Positions 1-9,900 of a stretch of 64,000 nt of DNA are shown piece by piece. The position numbers and the translations under genes are program-made. This DNA comes from a virus: positions 1-64,000 of IMG/VR virus record IMGVR_UViG_3300017971_000013, one strand, 5' to 3'. The notes under the pieces were generated by a model. That model was not told the origin of the DNA, made no database searches, and saw only the letters and a list, made by a program, of their open reading frames with translations. Every line of letters begins with the position of its first letter. The stretch's first letter is position 1.

Positions 1-686
1 GAGAAGGGGAGAATGATGCCCAATGGTCGAATTGGGCCGAGCCTTGTTTTGGCACCTACGTCGATTTCAAAATACCAACTATCGGCGCGATGGTCTGGGT
101 TATGTTTGAAATGGGTAACCCCCGCTTTCCTGTTTACATGGGGACAAATATTGCCACCTCAGATGTACCTGCTGCTGTAGTAGGAGATGACGATGGAACT
201 GGCGTGGACAAAGGCACTTACCCGCCCGGCGGAACTATACTCGGAAATAGAGTACCCGATGCCCAACGGAACGTTGCTTACCCTAATAACAATGTCTGGC
301 GTACACCGGACGGTATTCAAATTGAGGTGGATGACTCTGAAAATGCCAGAAGGATACAAATTTATCACCCCTCTGGTACTTTCGACGAAGTTTACGAAGA
401 TGGTTCCTCTTCAACATTGACATGTGGCAATGTTAGCGATTTCACTAAAGCCGATAGGATTGAATACACCTCTGAAAATAAGACGGTAGAAGTCGGACTT
501 GACAAAGAAGAGGTTGTTGGTAATAACAGCTCTTTTGCCGGTCCTGGTGGTGCGCTTTTAATGGGTATAGAGATGGATGGTCCGACACTCCGATTGACCA
601 TCAACGGTCTATTTGTTAGTATATCTGCGACTGGTACTCTTCTCCTGAACGGCCGAGTCGTACTTCCTTCAGGAGGACCTATCTAA
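1..686 (+). CDS. Baseplate hub/spike protein, gp5-like OB-fold (partial, 5' end outside window)
   Basis: The frame is open at the left edge (first full codon at base 3), so the N-terminus is missing and about 228 codons are visible. The segment WAEPCFGTY followed by VWVMFEMGNPRFPVYMG matches the OB-fold found in T4 gp5 and in phage baseplate assembly protein V/VgrG proteins, which sit at the tip of the tail tube. No lysozyme domain is visible; the C-terminus ends in a short beta-rich part (LLNGRVVLPSGGP). The next gene's ATG overlaps this stop. Location beside gp25-like and gp6-like genes supports a baseplate role. Confidence 0.75.
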   Translation, partial: EGENDAQWSNWAEPCFGTYVDFKIPTIGAMVWVMFEMGNPRFPVYMGTNIATSDVPAAVVGDDDGTGVDKGTYPPGGTILGNRVPDAQRNVAYPNNNVWRTPDGIQIEVDDSENARRIQIYHPSGTFDEVYEDGSSSTLTCGNVSDFTKADRIEYTSENKTVEVGLDKEEVVGNNSSFAGPGGALLMGIEMDGPTLRLTINGLFVSISATGTLLLNGRVVLPSGGPI

Positions 687-1411
687 TGGCTTTCACTTGT
701 TATGTTACTAGAATTAATGTCCCACCTACTTATGGCATTCTTAGATTCCCTAATGGAATCACGATAGTAGAAGACATAAGCCAGCATACCCCCGATTTAA
801 GGGTCGCTGACGAAATTTTGTTACAGCGATTCTTAAGCGCCATCCCTTTTATTCAGCCCGTCCAAGATTTTCTAGACTTATTCCAGGCCGTAATTGATAC
901 CTTTACAGGTATTCCAGATGCTATTGCAGGAGATCCCACTGATTTCTTGAATGCTTTGGCTACACTTACTACAGGTGTAGCAAGTATGGTAGGTGCGTGG
1001 GCACCTGCTGTCTGGGCGTATTTTATGTATCAAGATATAAGGCGGATGATTTTATCTACTTTATATTTATACAGAGAGCGTATCCAGGGTTTACAGGAGA
1101 CTACTGTAAAGGTTGAGGCAGCCATTGTTGATCCTTATGTAATAAGTGATCCTGCGTTAGAAGCTCAGCTCAATGACTCTTACTTGTGTTACTACGACTT
1201 GGCTTATAATACGGCGTATACAATGGGTGTAGGAGGTTTCCTTACGCCCATTATTGCGTTTATGAACGCATTGCCTACCGGCGTTGTAATGCCAGTTATT
1301 CCAGATTTTAGCGCACAAATCGGTGCCAGCGCGCAGCTTTCTATAGACTTAAGTGCCATAATAAGTATGTTGGATGTGTTAATTGCCGCCTTTGAGGCCC
1401 TACCTGCTTGA
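686..1411 (+). CDS. Hypothetical tail/baseplate-region protein
   Basis: I do not recognise this 241-residue protein. It is rich in hydrophobic and aromatic residues, with an apolar middle part around residues 95-120 (MVGAWAPAVWAYFMYQDI) and apolar C-terminal helices, but no clear signal peptide. The start is fixed by AGGAGG at 671-676, and the ATG overlaps the upstream TAA. Its position between the gp5-like hub and the gp25-like wedge gene suggests a structural or assembly protein of the baseplate; this is inference from context only. Confidence 0.6.
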   Translation: MAFTCYVTRINVPPTYGILRFPNGITIVEDISQHTPDLRVADEILLQRFLSAIPFIQPVQDFLDLFQAVIDTFTGIPDAIAGDPTDFLNALATLTTGVASMVGAWAPAVWAYFMYQDIRRMILSTLYLYRERIQGLQETTVKVEAAIVDPYVISDPALEAQLNDSYLCYYDLAYNTAYTMGVGGFLTPIIAFMNALPTGVVMPVIPDFSAQIGASAQLSIDLSAIISMLDVLIAAFEALPA

Positions 1412-1418
1412 GGTTGTT

Positions 1419-1841
1419 ATGTCAGATCTACCACTTAGAGGTGTGCGTGTTCCTTTTGCAGCAGCTGGAACCTCTGTGAATGCAGGAAGACTTGCGGCTG
1501 TCGAAAGCATAGATGTTATAGACCAAGATGTGCAAAGACTTGTAATGACTGCTTTAGGGAGCAGACCTAGAAGAGAATATTTTGGAACAAAGGTCCCAGA
1601 TCTCCCTTTTGAGAATCTTTTAGACGCACTTCCTCCTGATGTTTTGTTGTCTGTAGAAGAAGCTTTTCAGTTGTGGGAGAGCAGAATAAATCTGAAATCT
1701 TTAACGGCTAGACAAGCGCAGCAGCAAACAGAAGGTAAGATTGATTTGCACTTAGCCTACGGGTTGTCTTCGTTATTTTTACGCGAGATAAGACGTTATG
1801 AGACTGTGGTAACTTTGGGAGAACCTGATAATGTTTTCTAA
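1419..1841 (+). CDS. Baseplate wedge protein, gp25/GPW-like
   Basis: A 140-residue protein. The order VxDIDQDVQRLVMTALGSRPR...YFGT followed by LPPDVLLSVEEAFQLWESRI resembles the GPW/gp25 family, small baseplate wedge proteins that prime sheath assembly and are related to type VI secretion TssE. I start at ATG 1419, which has an upstream AGG; the in-frame codon at 1383 lies inside the previous gene and has no good ribosome site. The gene overlaps the following gp6/J-like gene by 11 bases, the usual gp25-gp6 order in contractile-tail phages. Confidence 0.75.
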   Translation: MSDLPLRGVRVPFAAAGTSVNAGRLAAVESIDVIDQDVQRLVMTALGSRPRREYFGTKVPDLPFENLLDALPPDVLLSVEEAFQLWESRINLKSLTARQAQQQTEGKIDLHLAYGLSSLFLREIRRYETVVTLGEPDNVF

Positions 1842-3849
1842 TTTGCTAAAAGATTGGTACCGAGGAGACTCCCCTGTAAGAGCTTTTACAAGCTTAGATT
1901 TTCAACAACTGTTTCAGGACATAATTTCTTACGCACAAGAGAACTACCCACAAGAGGTATGGTCAAACTTTTCGCCCGCTAGTTTTGAGGTCATGTTTTC
2001 TGACCTTACTGCTTGGATGGGTGAATACATGCTTCACATGTTGGATGTCAGGGTTAGAGAGACTAACCCTCTTGATATGGTGGAGTATGATAACTTTTTG
2101 CGTTGGGCGCGGATGTTTTCTTTCTTCTTTTCTGGTCCTACACCAGCTAAAGGGGAATTAACACTGACTCTTGATCCAGCTGCTCTTCCGATAACTATAA
2201 ATAAACATCATGTCTTTTCTGCTAATGGTACTCCCTACGGCACGATAAATTTTTATCCTGACTACGCCGATCCTGGTTTAATTATTCCTTCAACGCCCTA
2301 TACAATTGATATTGTTGAAGGTGAGATGTCGCCACAAGCCGGTGAATTGTTAGGTGTGTCTGATGGTACCCCTTTTCAGGAATATCAACTACCTAGAGCA
2401 CCTGTGGTTTCAGCTTCTCTTGAGGTGTTTGTTGGTATTCAGAGATGGACACGAGAAGATAATCTTGGGAATTATACGTCGACATCACAGAATTATTCTG
2501 TGGCCGTTGATTTTCAGGGTAATTTAAGTATTAAATTTGGTGACGGTGTCTATGGTGCTATTCCACCTATCACAGAAAATGTTTTAGCCTTTTATGCGAC
2601 TAGCCTTGGTAGTGTTGGAAATACGGCGGCAGATACTATCACTGGTTTATCTAATGTACCTAATGGTGTCTTATCTTGTACAAACGCTGACGTGTCAGGT
2701 TCTAGACAAACTGGTCTCGATAGTGAATCTTTGATCGACGCTAAGAAGCGTCTGTCTTACTCTCTTGGCTCACAAGAGAGATTGATTACTGTTGAAGACT
2801 TTCGCTTGTTTGTTGAGGCTTATTTTGCTGGAAGTAAGGCGCGTTATTTTGCTGGTGCAGGCCCAAACGAGCCTCGACTTGTGGTCGCTCTCTATGGTTA
2901 CCCTCCTGCGCAACTTACTACTGGACAAAAGAACAATCTTCTGCGCGACATGGCCGATATTAAATACATCGGTGTCTATCCCTTCATAGAAGATGCTTTC
3001 ATTAGAGAGCTTGAATGGGACATTAATCTGTATGTACGAGACAACTTTCGCTCAGAAGATGTGAAGTCGTATGTAGAGGATAAGATTTTGAATCAACTGG
3101 ATACTGGTTGGTTTAATTTCCCATATCTTGAATTTGCTGGTCGTGATTCTGATGATCAACTAGTGTTCAGCCTTACTAATATGTATTCGAATTTTAAGAA
3201 TATGTATGATGCCGGGGTTGAGCGTGTGTTGTTTACAATCTTTCGACCCATCATCAAACATCGTTTTTATGGCGTAGACGAAACGAATAAAGCCCCTATC
3301 GTTTTGAATATTTTAGATGATAACGATATCGGGCGCAGACAATGGGTGATCGTGTTTACCGCTCCTCGTCGTTATACGTTCTTTAAACGAGATGTTGGTA
3401 GAGCTACTTATGTTGGAACAGATACTCTGTATGACAATTCGAAAAGCTGGGTTGGTTCTCTTGCTGGTTTGTCTCTGTATCCTAATGCGGAAATTGGCAT
3501 AGGGCCTTATACCATCGTTAGTAACACGGCTAACTCTGTGACTGTCTCTGCTGCAGACATTGCTACTTATGGTGAACTTCATGTGTGGGCTCGTCCCGAG
3601 ACTCCTTACTATATAGAAACTGAAGAAGCCACAGGCGTGGCATCTGATGGGGGGCCTTACACTAACCTGGATAACACCTTACAGATTGACTTTACCTATA
3701 TTCCTCCTCCTGCCCAGGAGTTTGATATAAACGATAGATTTGAAATCAACTCTTACAATGTTGTAGATGACATAGATCTTGAGAATGATGAGTTTCCTAC
3801 TCTTGATCTTACTAATGTGAATATTACAACTTTTGGCGGTATAGAATAA
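1831..3849 (+). CDS. Baseplate wedge protein, gp6/J-like
   Basis: A 672-residue protein. The N-terminal third (FTSLDFQQLFQDIISYAQ, then NFSPASFEVMFSDLTAWMGEY) and the middle part (IKFGDGVYGAIPP; SRQTGLDSESLIDAKKR; LITVEDFRLFVEA) resemble T4 gp6 / P2 gpJ baseplate proteins, which form the ring of the wedge. The last roughly 200 residues are beta-rich and not recognised; they may be a phage-specific extension. It follows the gp25-like gene with an 11-base overlap. I am confident of a baseplate wedge role, less of the exact family. Confidence 0.7.
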   Translation: MFSNLLKDWYRGDSPVRAFTSLDFQQLFQDIISYAQENYPQEVWSNFSPASFEVMFSDLTAWMGEYMLHMLDVRVRETNPLDMVEYDNFLRWARMFSFFFSGPTPAKGELTLTLDPAALPITINKHHVFSANGTPYGTINFYPDYADPGLIIPSTPYTIDIVEGEMSPQAGELLGVSDGTPFQEYQLPRAPVVSASLEVFVGIQRWTREDNLGNYTSTSQNYSVAVDFQGNLSIKFGDGVYGAIPPITENVLAFYATSLGSVGNTAADTITGLSNVPNGVLSCTNADVSGSRQTGLDSESLIDAKKRLSYSLGSQERLITVEDFRLFVEAYFAGSKARYFAGAGPNEPRLVVALYGYPPAQLTTGQKNNLLRDMADIKYIGVYPFIEDAFIRELEWDINLYVRDNFRSEDVKSYVEDKILNQLDTGWFNFPYLEFAGRDSDDQLVFSLTNMYSNFKNMYDAGVERVLFTIFRPIIKHRFYGVDETNKAPIVLNILDDNDIGRRQWVIVFTAPRRYTFFKRDVGRATYVGTDTLYDNSKSWVGSLAGLSLYPNAEIGIGPYTIVSNTANSVTVSAADIATYGELHVWARPETPYYIETEEATGVASDGGPYTNLDNTLQIDFTYIPPPAQEFDINDRFEINSYNVVDDIDLENDEFPTLDLTNVNITTFGGIE

Positions 3850-3901
3850 AAACTTTTAAAGATTTCGGCGCATTATGCCGATAGTACATATAGGAGCTAT
3901 G

Positions 3902-4570
3902 ATGCTGGCTGAGGTAATGAATGCTATTGTTGCGAATCCTGGGAAGGTGGTACCTGACGAACAGACTGTCCAAACTGTAGCTCAATGGCCGTTTGTTGTT
4001 GCTACCATTGTGTTTGGTAGCGTCATAGTTACCCTGTTTTGGTTGCTGTATAGACAAATGACTCGCACGTTGGATGAATTTAAAGCCCAGCGTAACGAAG
4101 ATCACAAAAACACACAGCTTGCCTTAGACGAACTAAGGCTCGGGGTAGTAAGTATGTCTAACAAACTCAACGAAAACTCGGAGGTTATAGGTGAGGTTGA
4201 AACATTCATAGAGGAAGCACAGCTCGTATTTAATCCAGAGACAGGGAGGCTTGCTCAGATCATCGACAAATGCGATGGCAATAAGAGCGAGCTTTGTATC
4301 ATGCATGAAGAGGTTAAGAAGCTCTACGAATGGCATGACGTGCGCGGTCAAGACGGCGTTCCCGTTTGGTATGTGAGGCAAAGCTTGGAATCTGCAATAC
4401 AAGAACTGAGCGGGGCTATAAAACAACTAAACACAAATACGATTTCTACTGCTAATTTACTGGGTCAGATACAAAGCGATTTAGGGAACTTCACTCGTAA
4501 CACAAAAGATGATATAGATGAGTTACGTACCGAAGTTAAGAACCTAAAAAGCACTTTAGGAAAGAAGTGA
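3902..4570 (+). CDS. Membrane-anchored coiled-coil protein
   Basis: About 222 residues. One strong transmembrane segment near the N-terminus (WPFVVATIVFGSVIVTLFWLL, from about residue 30) is followed by a long charged helical region with heptad-like spacing of apolar residues. I prefer ATG 3902 because AGGAG at 3892-3896 is 5 bases upstream; ATG 3899 is too close to it and 3875 has no ribosome site. Function is unknown. A one-membrane-pass coiled coil in a tail module could be a lysis, spanin-like or virion membrane-contact protein. Confidence 0.6.
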   Translation: MLAEVMNAIVANPGKVVPDEQTVQTVAQWPFVVATIVFGSVIVTLFWLLYRQMTRTLDEFKAQRNEDHKNTQLALDELRLGVVSMSNKLNENSEVIGEVETFIEEAQLVFNPETGRLAQIIDKCDGNKSELCIMHEEVKKLYEWHDVRGQDGVPVWYVRQSLESAIQELSGAIKQLNTNTISTANLLGQIQSDLGNFTRNTKDDIDELRTEVKNLKSTLGKK

Positions 4571-4571
4571 A

Positions 4572-6671
4572 ATGGCAAATCGAGCACGCTCTGACTTGCG
4601 TGGTCGAGGTATCTTCCTTGAATTAGACTTAGACACCTTCCTTCAAAATCCACCCCCCGGATCCTTCCTAGAAATTCTAATCAAGAGAAGCACCTCGGCC
4701 ATCTCCCTTTTTCATGATGATTCTATCCCTATTATTTTTGGACCGGCGGATGTTGCAACGTTGCCCACTGACAATGTTATACATGACGAAGGTCTAGAAG
4801 AAGCTACCATCTATTATTATCGTGTGTGGCAGCGTTTTAATGATGGAATCATAGGGCCAGATGAAAATTGGGAATCTAACAAAGATTTAATAATCATTGG
4901 ACTTTCGCTAAAAAGATATAGAGATATTGTATATGAGCCTGACTACAAAGATATTCAGGCTCTTGTTACGTTTGGGCCTATTGTTGCTGGTAATGTGTAT
5001 GGCGTCACTGTTCATGGTGCTAATTACACCTATCTGGCCGCGCCTGGCGACACAGAATACGATGTCGTAGATAGTCTAATTCTTTCTTTAGCGGGCGTAC
5101 CAGACATAACGACACAGGATGATGGGGACTCATTTCAAATCTTTGTTGACATGGCTTATCCTAATCCCCGTATTCCTCTTGTCGTATCTGGTATTAACGA
5201 TACCTCTGTGGAATTAGGTTACTACTTTGCGCCGAAATGGTTTCGTGAATTCGTAGCAGACATAGGAAACTCATCCGTTACCCAACGAAAATTTATGGAC
5301 TATATAGGTAATGTGTATGGGTTTTATAGAAACTTAATAAATGTCTTTGGGACTTTCCAAGATAATCAGAAAATTCTCTGGCAGATCGCCTCTGATTTTC
5401 TTGTCTTTTACAGGTTTGATCCAGATAAAGAAGACTTATCCCTTCAAAGGCGCTTGATTAATGACTTGGTTTATCTGTTTCAGAGGAAAGGTAACTGCCG
5501 GACAATTATTCGCGCGGTTAAAATTGTAACCGGCTGGGATGGTTATTGTGAATCAGCAGGCGGTCCTGGTTACCATTCTAGGACGTTTCATACCTATGAC
5601 GGACAATCCTATATACATAAATTTCTTATACCAGGTTCTGCTTTTACTTTTGATGTGCTTGCTCCTGATATTACAGTCAACGGTACCGCTGCAGGTCCAG
5701 GTAACCAAGGCTTAACAGCTTATGCTGTTGGTAATTACTATGATTGGCCTTATAACACTGATTATGACTACTCTTTTTGTATAACTGCTTTTGGTGAATT
5801 TTTTGCCATCACAGATTTAGTTCAAGACACAGCGTTGTTCACAGATACTTTAAATTTTGATGGGGTGTTACCAACAGATAACATGTCTGATGAATTTTTA
5901 AACGGCGCTATGATTTCTAATACCCCGTTAGGTGGTAATCTTCATGATCTTGTGTTTCCTGCAGGTACGTTTATTGTTGGGCAGTTAGCTGGCCTTCAAT
6001 GTATGTTGAATGTCCTAGGTACTCCAGAAGGTCAGGTGTTGTGGAACACAGATGATACTATTCGTGTAGAGTCTGCAGATCCTGCTTTCACAGGCACTGT
6101 TTCACAAATAGGCTTTTCTGCTTTCTACACAAATACTGGTACGTGGGCGACAAGAGATCCTCATCTTGGCCTTACTATCTATCCTGGAAGACATGCGCTG
6201 TTGTTTGATACTAGGGATTTTACTCGGCGCGATACGCGTTTCGAGGAATTTTGGTATCTAATTAATAGGTCGATATTTGAACGGCCTCTGACTTCAACAG
6301 ATGCTATCTATTGGACACAGGGTTATGCAGAAGAATCGGGCCGCACAGATGGGTACTTTGGTACAACCGTAATCAAAGTGAACCCTGCTGATTTGGTTGT
6401 TGTTCCAGGTGCATATGATGATGGTACTTACTGGATAAATCCTAATAGAAATCAAGATATCTCTTACAGGATAGTAGGAACAGATGTGGTGGAGAATGGT
6501 TTTGTTGTTGATTTAGGTAATAAACCACCTATAGGAATCACGTCTAAAATAGACGAGCGTTTTTACATCTTCAACAAAGAGAATCATAGAAAAGATTCGG
6601 TTATCAGAAATTCACTTGATTCTTTCTATTCTAAATTTAGGCATAAAGTACTTATGTATCATGACGCATAA
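4572..6671 (+). CDS. Tail protein, gpI-like motif, large beta-rich C-terminus
   Basis: A 699-residue protein starting 1 base after the previous stop. Around residues 270-320 it carries FYRFDPDKEDLSLQRRLI then YLFQRKGNCRTIIRAVKI, the pattern of phage tail proteins related to P2 gpI (a small helical domain in which an RRL...RKGT-like motif recurs). The remainder is beta-rich with many aromatic residues, as in baseplate or fibre-connector proteins. In contractile phages a gpI-like protein lies between wedge protein J and the fibre genes, which matches the order here. The exact role of the C-terminal 350 residues is unknown. Confidence 0.55.
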   Translation: MANRARSDLRGRGIFLELDLDTFLQNPPPGSFLEILIKRSTSAISLFHDDSIPIIFGPADVATLPTDNVIHDEGLEEATIYYYRVWQRFNDGIIGPDENWESNKDLIIIGLSLKRYRDIVYEPDYKDIQALVTFGPIVAGNVYGVTVHGANYTYLAAPGDTEYDVVDSLILSLAGVPDITTQDDGDSFQIFVDMAYPNPRIPLVVSGINDTSVELGYYFAPKWFREFVADIGNSSVTQRKFMDYIGNVYGFYRNLINVFGTFQDNQKILWQIASDFLVFYRFDPDKEDLSLQRRLINDLVYLFQRKGNCRTIIRAVKIVTGWDGYCESAGGPGYHSRTFHTYDGQSYIHKFLIPGSAFTFDVLAPDITVNGTAAGPGNQGLTAYAVGNYYDWPYNTDYDYSFCITAFGEFFAITDLVQDTALFTDTLNFDGVLPTDNMSDEFLNGAMISNTPLGGNLHDLVFPAGTFIVGQLAGLQCMLNVLGTPEGQVLWNTDDTIRVESADPAFTGTVSQIGFSAFYTNTGTWATRDPHLGLTIYPGRHALLFDTRDFTRRDTRFEEFWYLINRSIFERPLTSTDAIYWTQGYAEESGRTDGYFGTTVIKVNPADLVVVPGAYDDGTYWINPNRNQDISYRIVGTDVVENGFVVDLGNKPPIGITSKIDERFYIFNKENHRKDSVIRNSLDSFYSKFRHKVLMYHDA

Positions 6672-6680
6672 GAGGTAATC

Positions 6681-6914
6681 ATGTTTGGACAGGCCCTTAC
6701 CGCTGAATTTCATTCTGATGGAACTATCCACAACTTGAATTTTGTGGATATAGAAACCAGAGAATTGGCAAAACCTCTAACTTTCCCAGACAGATACATT
6801 GAAATAGAAAAATGGTCTTTTTCGCCCGGAAATAAGCCCTGCGCGCGGAACGTGGGTTGTACAGCCTTTTCGTATGACGAAGAAACTAAAACCCTTACTG
6901 TGATAGAGGATTAA
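6681..6914 (+). CDS. Small hypothetical tail-region protein
   Basis: A 77-residue acidic protein with a beta-rich composition, preceded by AGAGG. It sits between the gpI-like protein and the long fibre gene, so a small structural or chaperone role is possible. No family is recognised. Confidence 0.6.
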   Translation: MFGQALTAEFHSDGTIHNLNFVDIETRELAKPLTFPDRYIEIEKWSFSPGNKPCARNVGCTAFSYDEETKTLTVIED

Positions 6915-6916
6915 TA

Positions 6917-9900
6917 ATGGCTGAAACTCCTAAACTTCCCGTTGTCGTAATGGATACATACGACAAGACTCTTAATTATGCAGAGGTTACTTTTCAGCGC
7001 GGCCGAGATGTTGGCGACTGGGAACTGAATGAAGCACAGAAGAATATTAGAAATAAGTTGAATAAGGCGCTGAGCCTTACTGATACTAATGCTGTGTTCT
7101 TTCGTCCCGATGGTGCTGTAAATTCTCCGGTACTTGCCTCTGTCAATCCAAACGAATGTTTTGTAAATGCCGGTTGGTATTTGTTAGACGGCCAGCCTTA
7201 TTATCTTGAGGCAAACACGACAGTACCTCTTCCTGCTCCTCCTGGTGTCGCGCCAGACAGACTTGACTACATTTATCTGACGTTGACAGAGGACTCCTTT
7301 GCTAACACGGATGTTGAGCACCCGGAGATTGGAGAAACGGCTATAAGGAGAAAACTTGAAGTTACACCTGGTGTTTCTTCTGGTGTTCTTCCTCCTACTG
7401 GGTCTGGGGGCACGTACGAGGGTTCGACCAGAGACTTTGTTATTGGTGCTGTCATTCGTCCTGTTGGTGATCCTAATGTTACGCAGCCTCAATGTCTGAA
7501 TCTGACTAAAAAAGCTGAAACCAATAATGTCCAGCAACGTCTGGCACTAACTTACTTTTTTGGCATAGAAGGACGTGTGTACTGGGAAGATGGGCAGCTG
7601 TCTCTCAACCTTGCGCCAGCCGCTGGGGAAGATGTTGATTTTGGTATTCCAGGGCAAGTCTTCAATGCAGCCTTAGGTGGTGCACCGGCAATTCCTTTGT
7701 CACCTATTAACATTGCCGATGGGCAATGTTTGGTATGGAATAATCCTGAGCGTTATCAATTCGCAGGCGGTTCTTCTCTGTGGTTAGATTTAACTGCGGA
7801 GAATTTTAATTCTTATGAATTTACTGACGATGGTACAAATCAGAATCTTGATAGTAAATTCATATTGGCTGTAAGGCACGATGATGACCTTGTGTGGGTC
7901 CACAATCATGTTAGGCAGCTGAGCGGCACTGTGCTTAATCTCAGGGATACTAACCAATACAATCCTAGCTTGGCCAGGGTAGGCTCCGGTGCCTTTGCTA
8001 AAACCGCAGATGCGTCCGTTGGTTTTGGTTCAGCGCAGGTTGAGCTTTCTGTGTTGACTGGAACCGACCTCAGAATTTCTGCTGGAGTTCTAGGTAGGAA
8101 GAATAATATTTTATCAATACCAGCAGACATTGATATTGATGTTACTGTCACTCCAGGTATTAATTTTTCAGCCTCTGGAGCGTACTTTGATTCTAATGGT
8201 GATAACTACATTTGGCTGGATTCGACTGACCTAACAGCTACGGGCTTACAGATAGATAATACTTTTGTTGATCGTTCTGCGGCTGTACCGGCGCATCTGT
8301 TTGTTGGTTTTGTACACATAGGTCAGAATGTGGCAAATCCTTTGCTGGAAACTAATACTTTTGTGCGAAATCTTTTGCGCAAATTGAATGCTGACAATCC
8401 CGTGTTAACTGTCAACCCTAATACACTCGTAGGGCCACAGGATGTTGAATCAGACATTTATGGGGATTTCAATTCTCTAGGTGAAGCTCTTGCTTTTTGT
8501 GCATATGCAGGAGAGCAGCAGGCCTCTGGCGCCGGGTTCGAGGCAGGTTTTACTATCAAACTTTTGCCTGGAAGACATAGCCGCCCAGATGTTCTAACAG
8601 AGCCATATAGATTTCATGGGATTAGAAGACTGACCATTGAGGGCTCAGGTGGGAAAGAAGGAACGCAACTGGTTAATCCTTTATTTTCTGCTTCTAACTA
8701 TTGTAGTGGCGTTACATTTAGGGATATTGAATTTTATCATGATGGTGTTCAAGCGTATTCTATGTTTGAATTAGGCAATATGGATGACGCTACGGACACT
8801 GTTGGCACACCTTTGTTTTTCTATGATTGTAAATTCACAGGTGATGCGCTGAACACGTTGTCTATCTTTAATGCTGCATTTCAATTGACAGAACAATTAA
8901 TGCGCATTGAAGCTTATAGGTGTCATTTTAATACTTGTTTAGCTATTTTTACGCTGGCTGCAGGTACAGCTAGCAATCTGAAATTCCATGATTGTATCAT
9001 TACTGTAGGTGGCGTCACTGCTCCTTCACCTTTTGTTCTAGATGCCACACCAAATAGTGGTGCGCCCGACCTTTGTCAGAATGTGGAGTTTGTTCGAAAT
9101 ACAATTACTTTGATTGTTGCTGCAAACACGCCTGTTATTCAAGGGCGAAATGCTAAGAACTTCTTGTTTAAAGATAACAAGGTTGAATTTGCTGGAACTG
9201 GAAATAACACTGGTCCCATTGTTTCTTTTCTTGATACTGCTCCTTTGCTCAGGAGCGAGAACATTGTAATAGATAATAATTATATTATTACCCCTAATCC
9301 TAGTGTTCAACCTCCTCTGAACAGCAGTTTAATTACTATCAATATAAATGTTGGTGGTCTTCCTGACGCAAGCCTATCAACTGCCACAACACATGTTCAT
9401 GTGACTAATAATCATTTTTATCAAGGATCGAATGGTTACTACATTCCATTTGTTACTTTGGTTGGTTTAGATGATTTTTATGTTGCTAACAATAATATTG
9501 ATAAACGTGTAAATCAAAGCACGCTTTCTGCGCCCGGTCTAACGGCTAACATTGGCAGCTGTCAAAGAGGGGAATTTAAAGGTAATCGCTTTCGAGGCTT
9601 GTCAACAGCACCTTTCATTCCTTCTGGGTGCCAAGATATTGCTATTAAAGACACAGAATACACAAATCTCGCCCAATCTTATGAAACTGTTCAATTTGGT
9701 GTCGCAGCCGTTGTTGTCGCTATTTTTTGTGATGGTTTAACTATTGATAACTTTAGAGTTAATGATGCTGAATTAGGTAACGGTACTTTTGGTTTCTTGT
9801 TCTGCAACGATGTTCTTGTTAAGGATTCGTACTTTAGAAACGTTGGTGCGGCTGGCGGCGCTAATCCTATGTGTTCTATGGACACTTGTACCAATTTCAC

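Noticed and set aside
9038-9310. 90-codon frame on the minus strand within the fibre gene
   Set aside because: Shadow of the repeat region of the fibre; no ribosome site; phage genes here run on + only.
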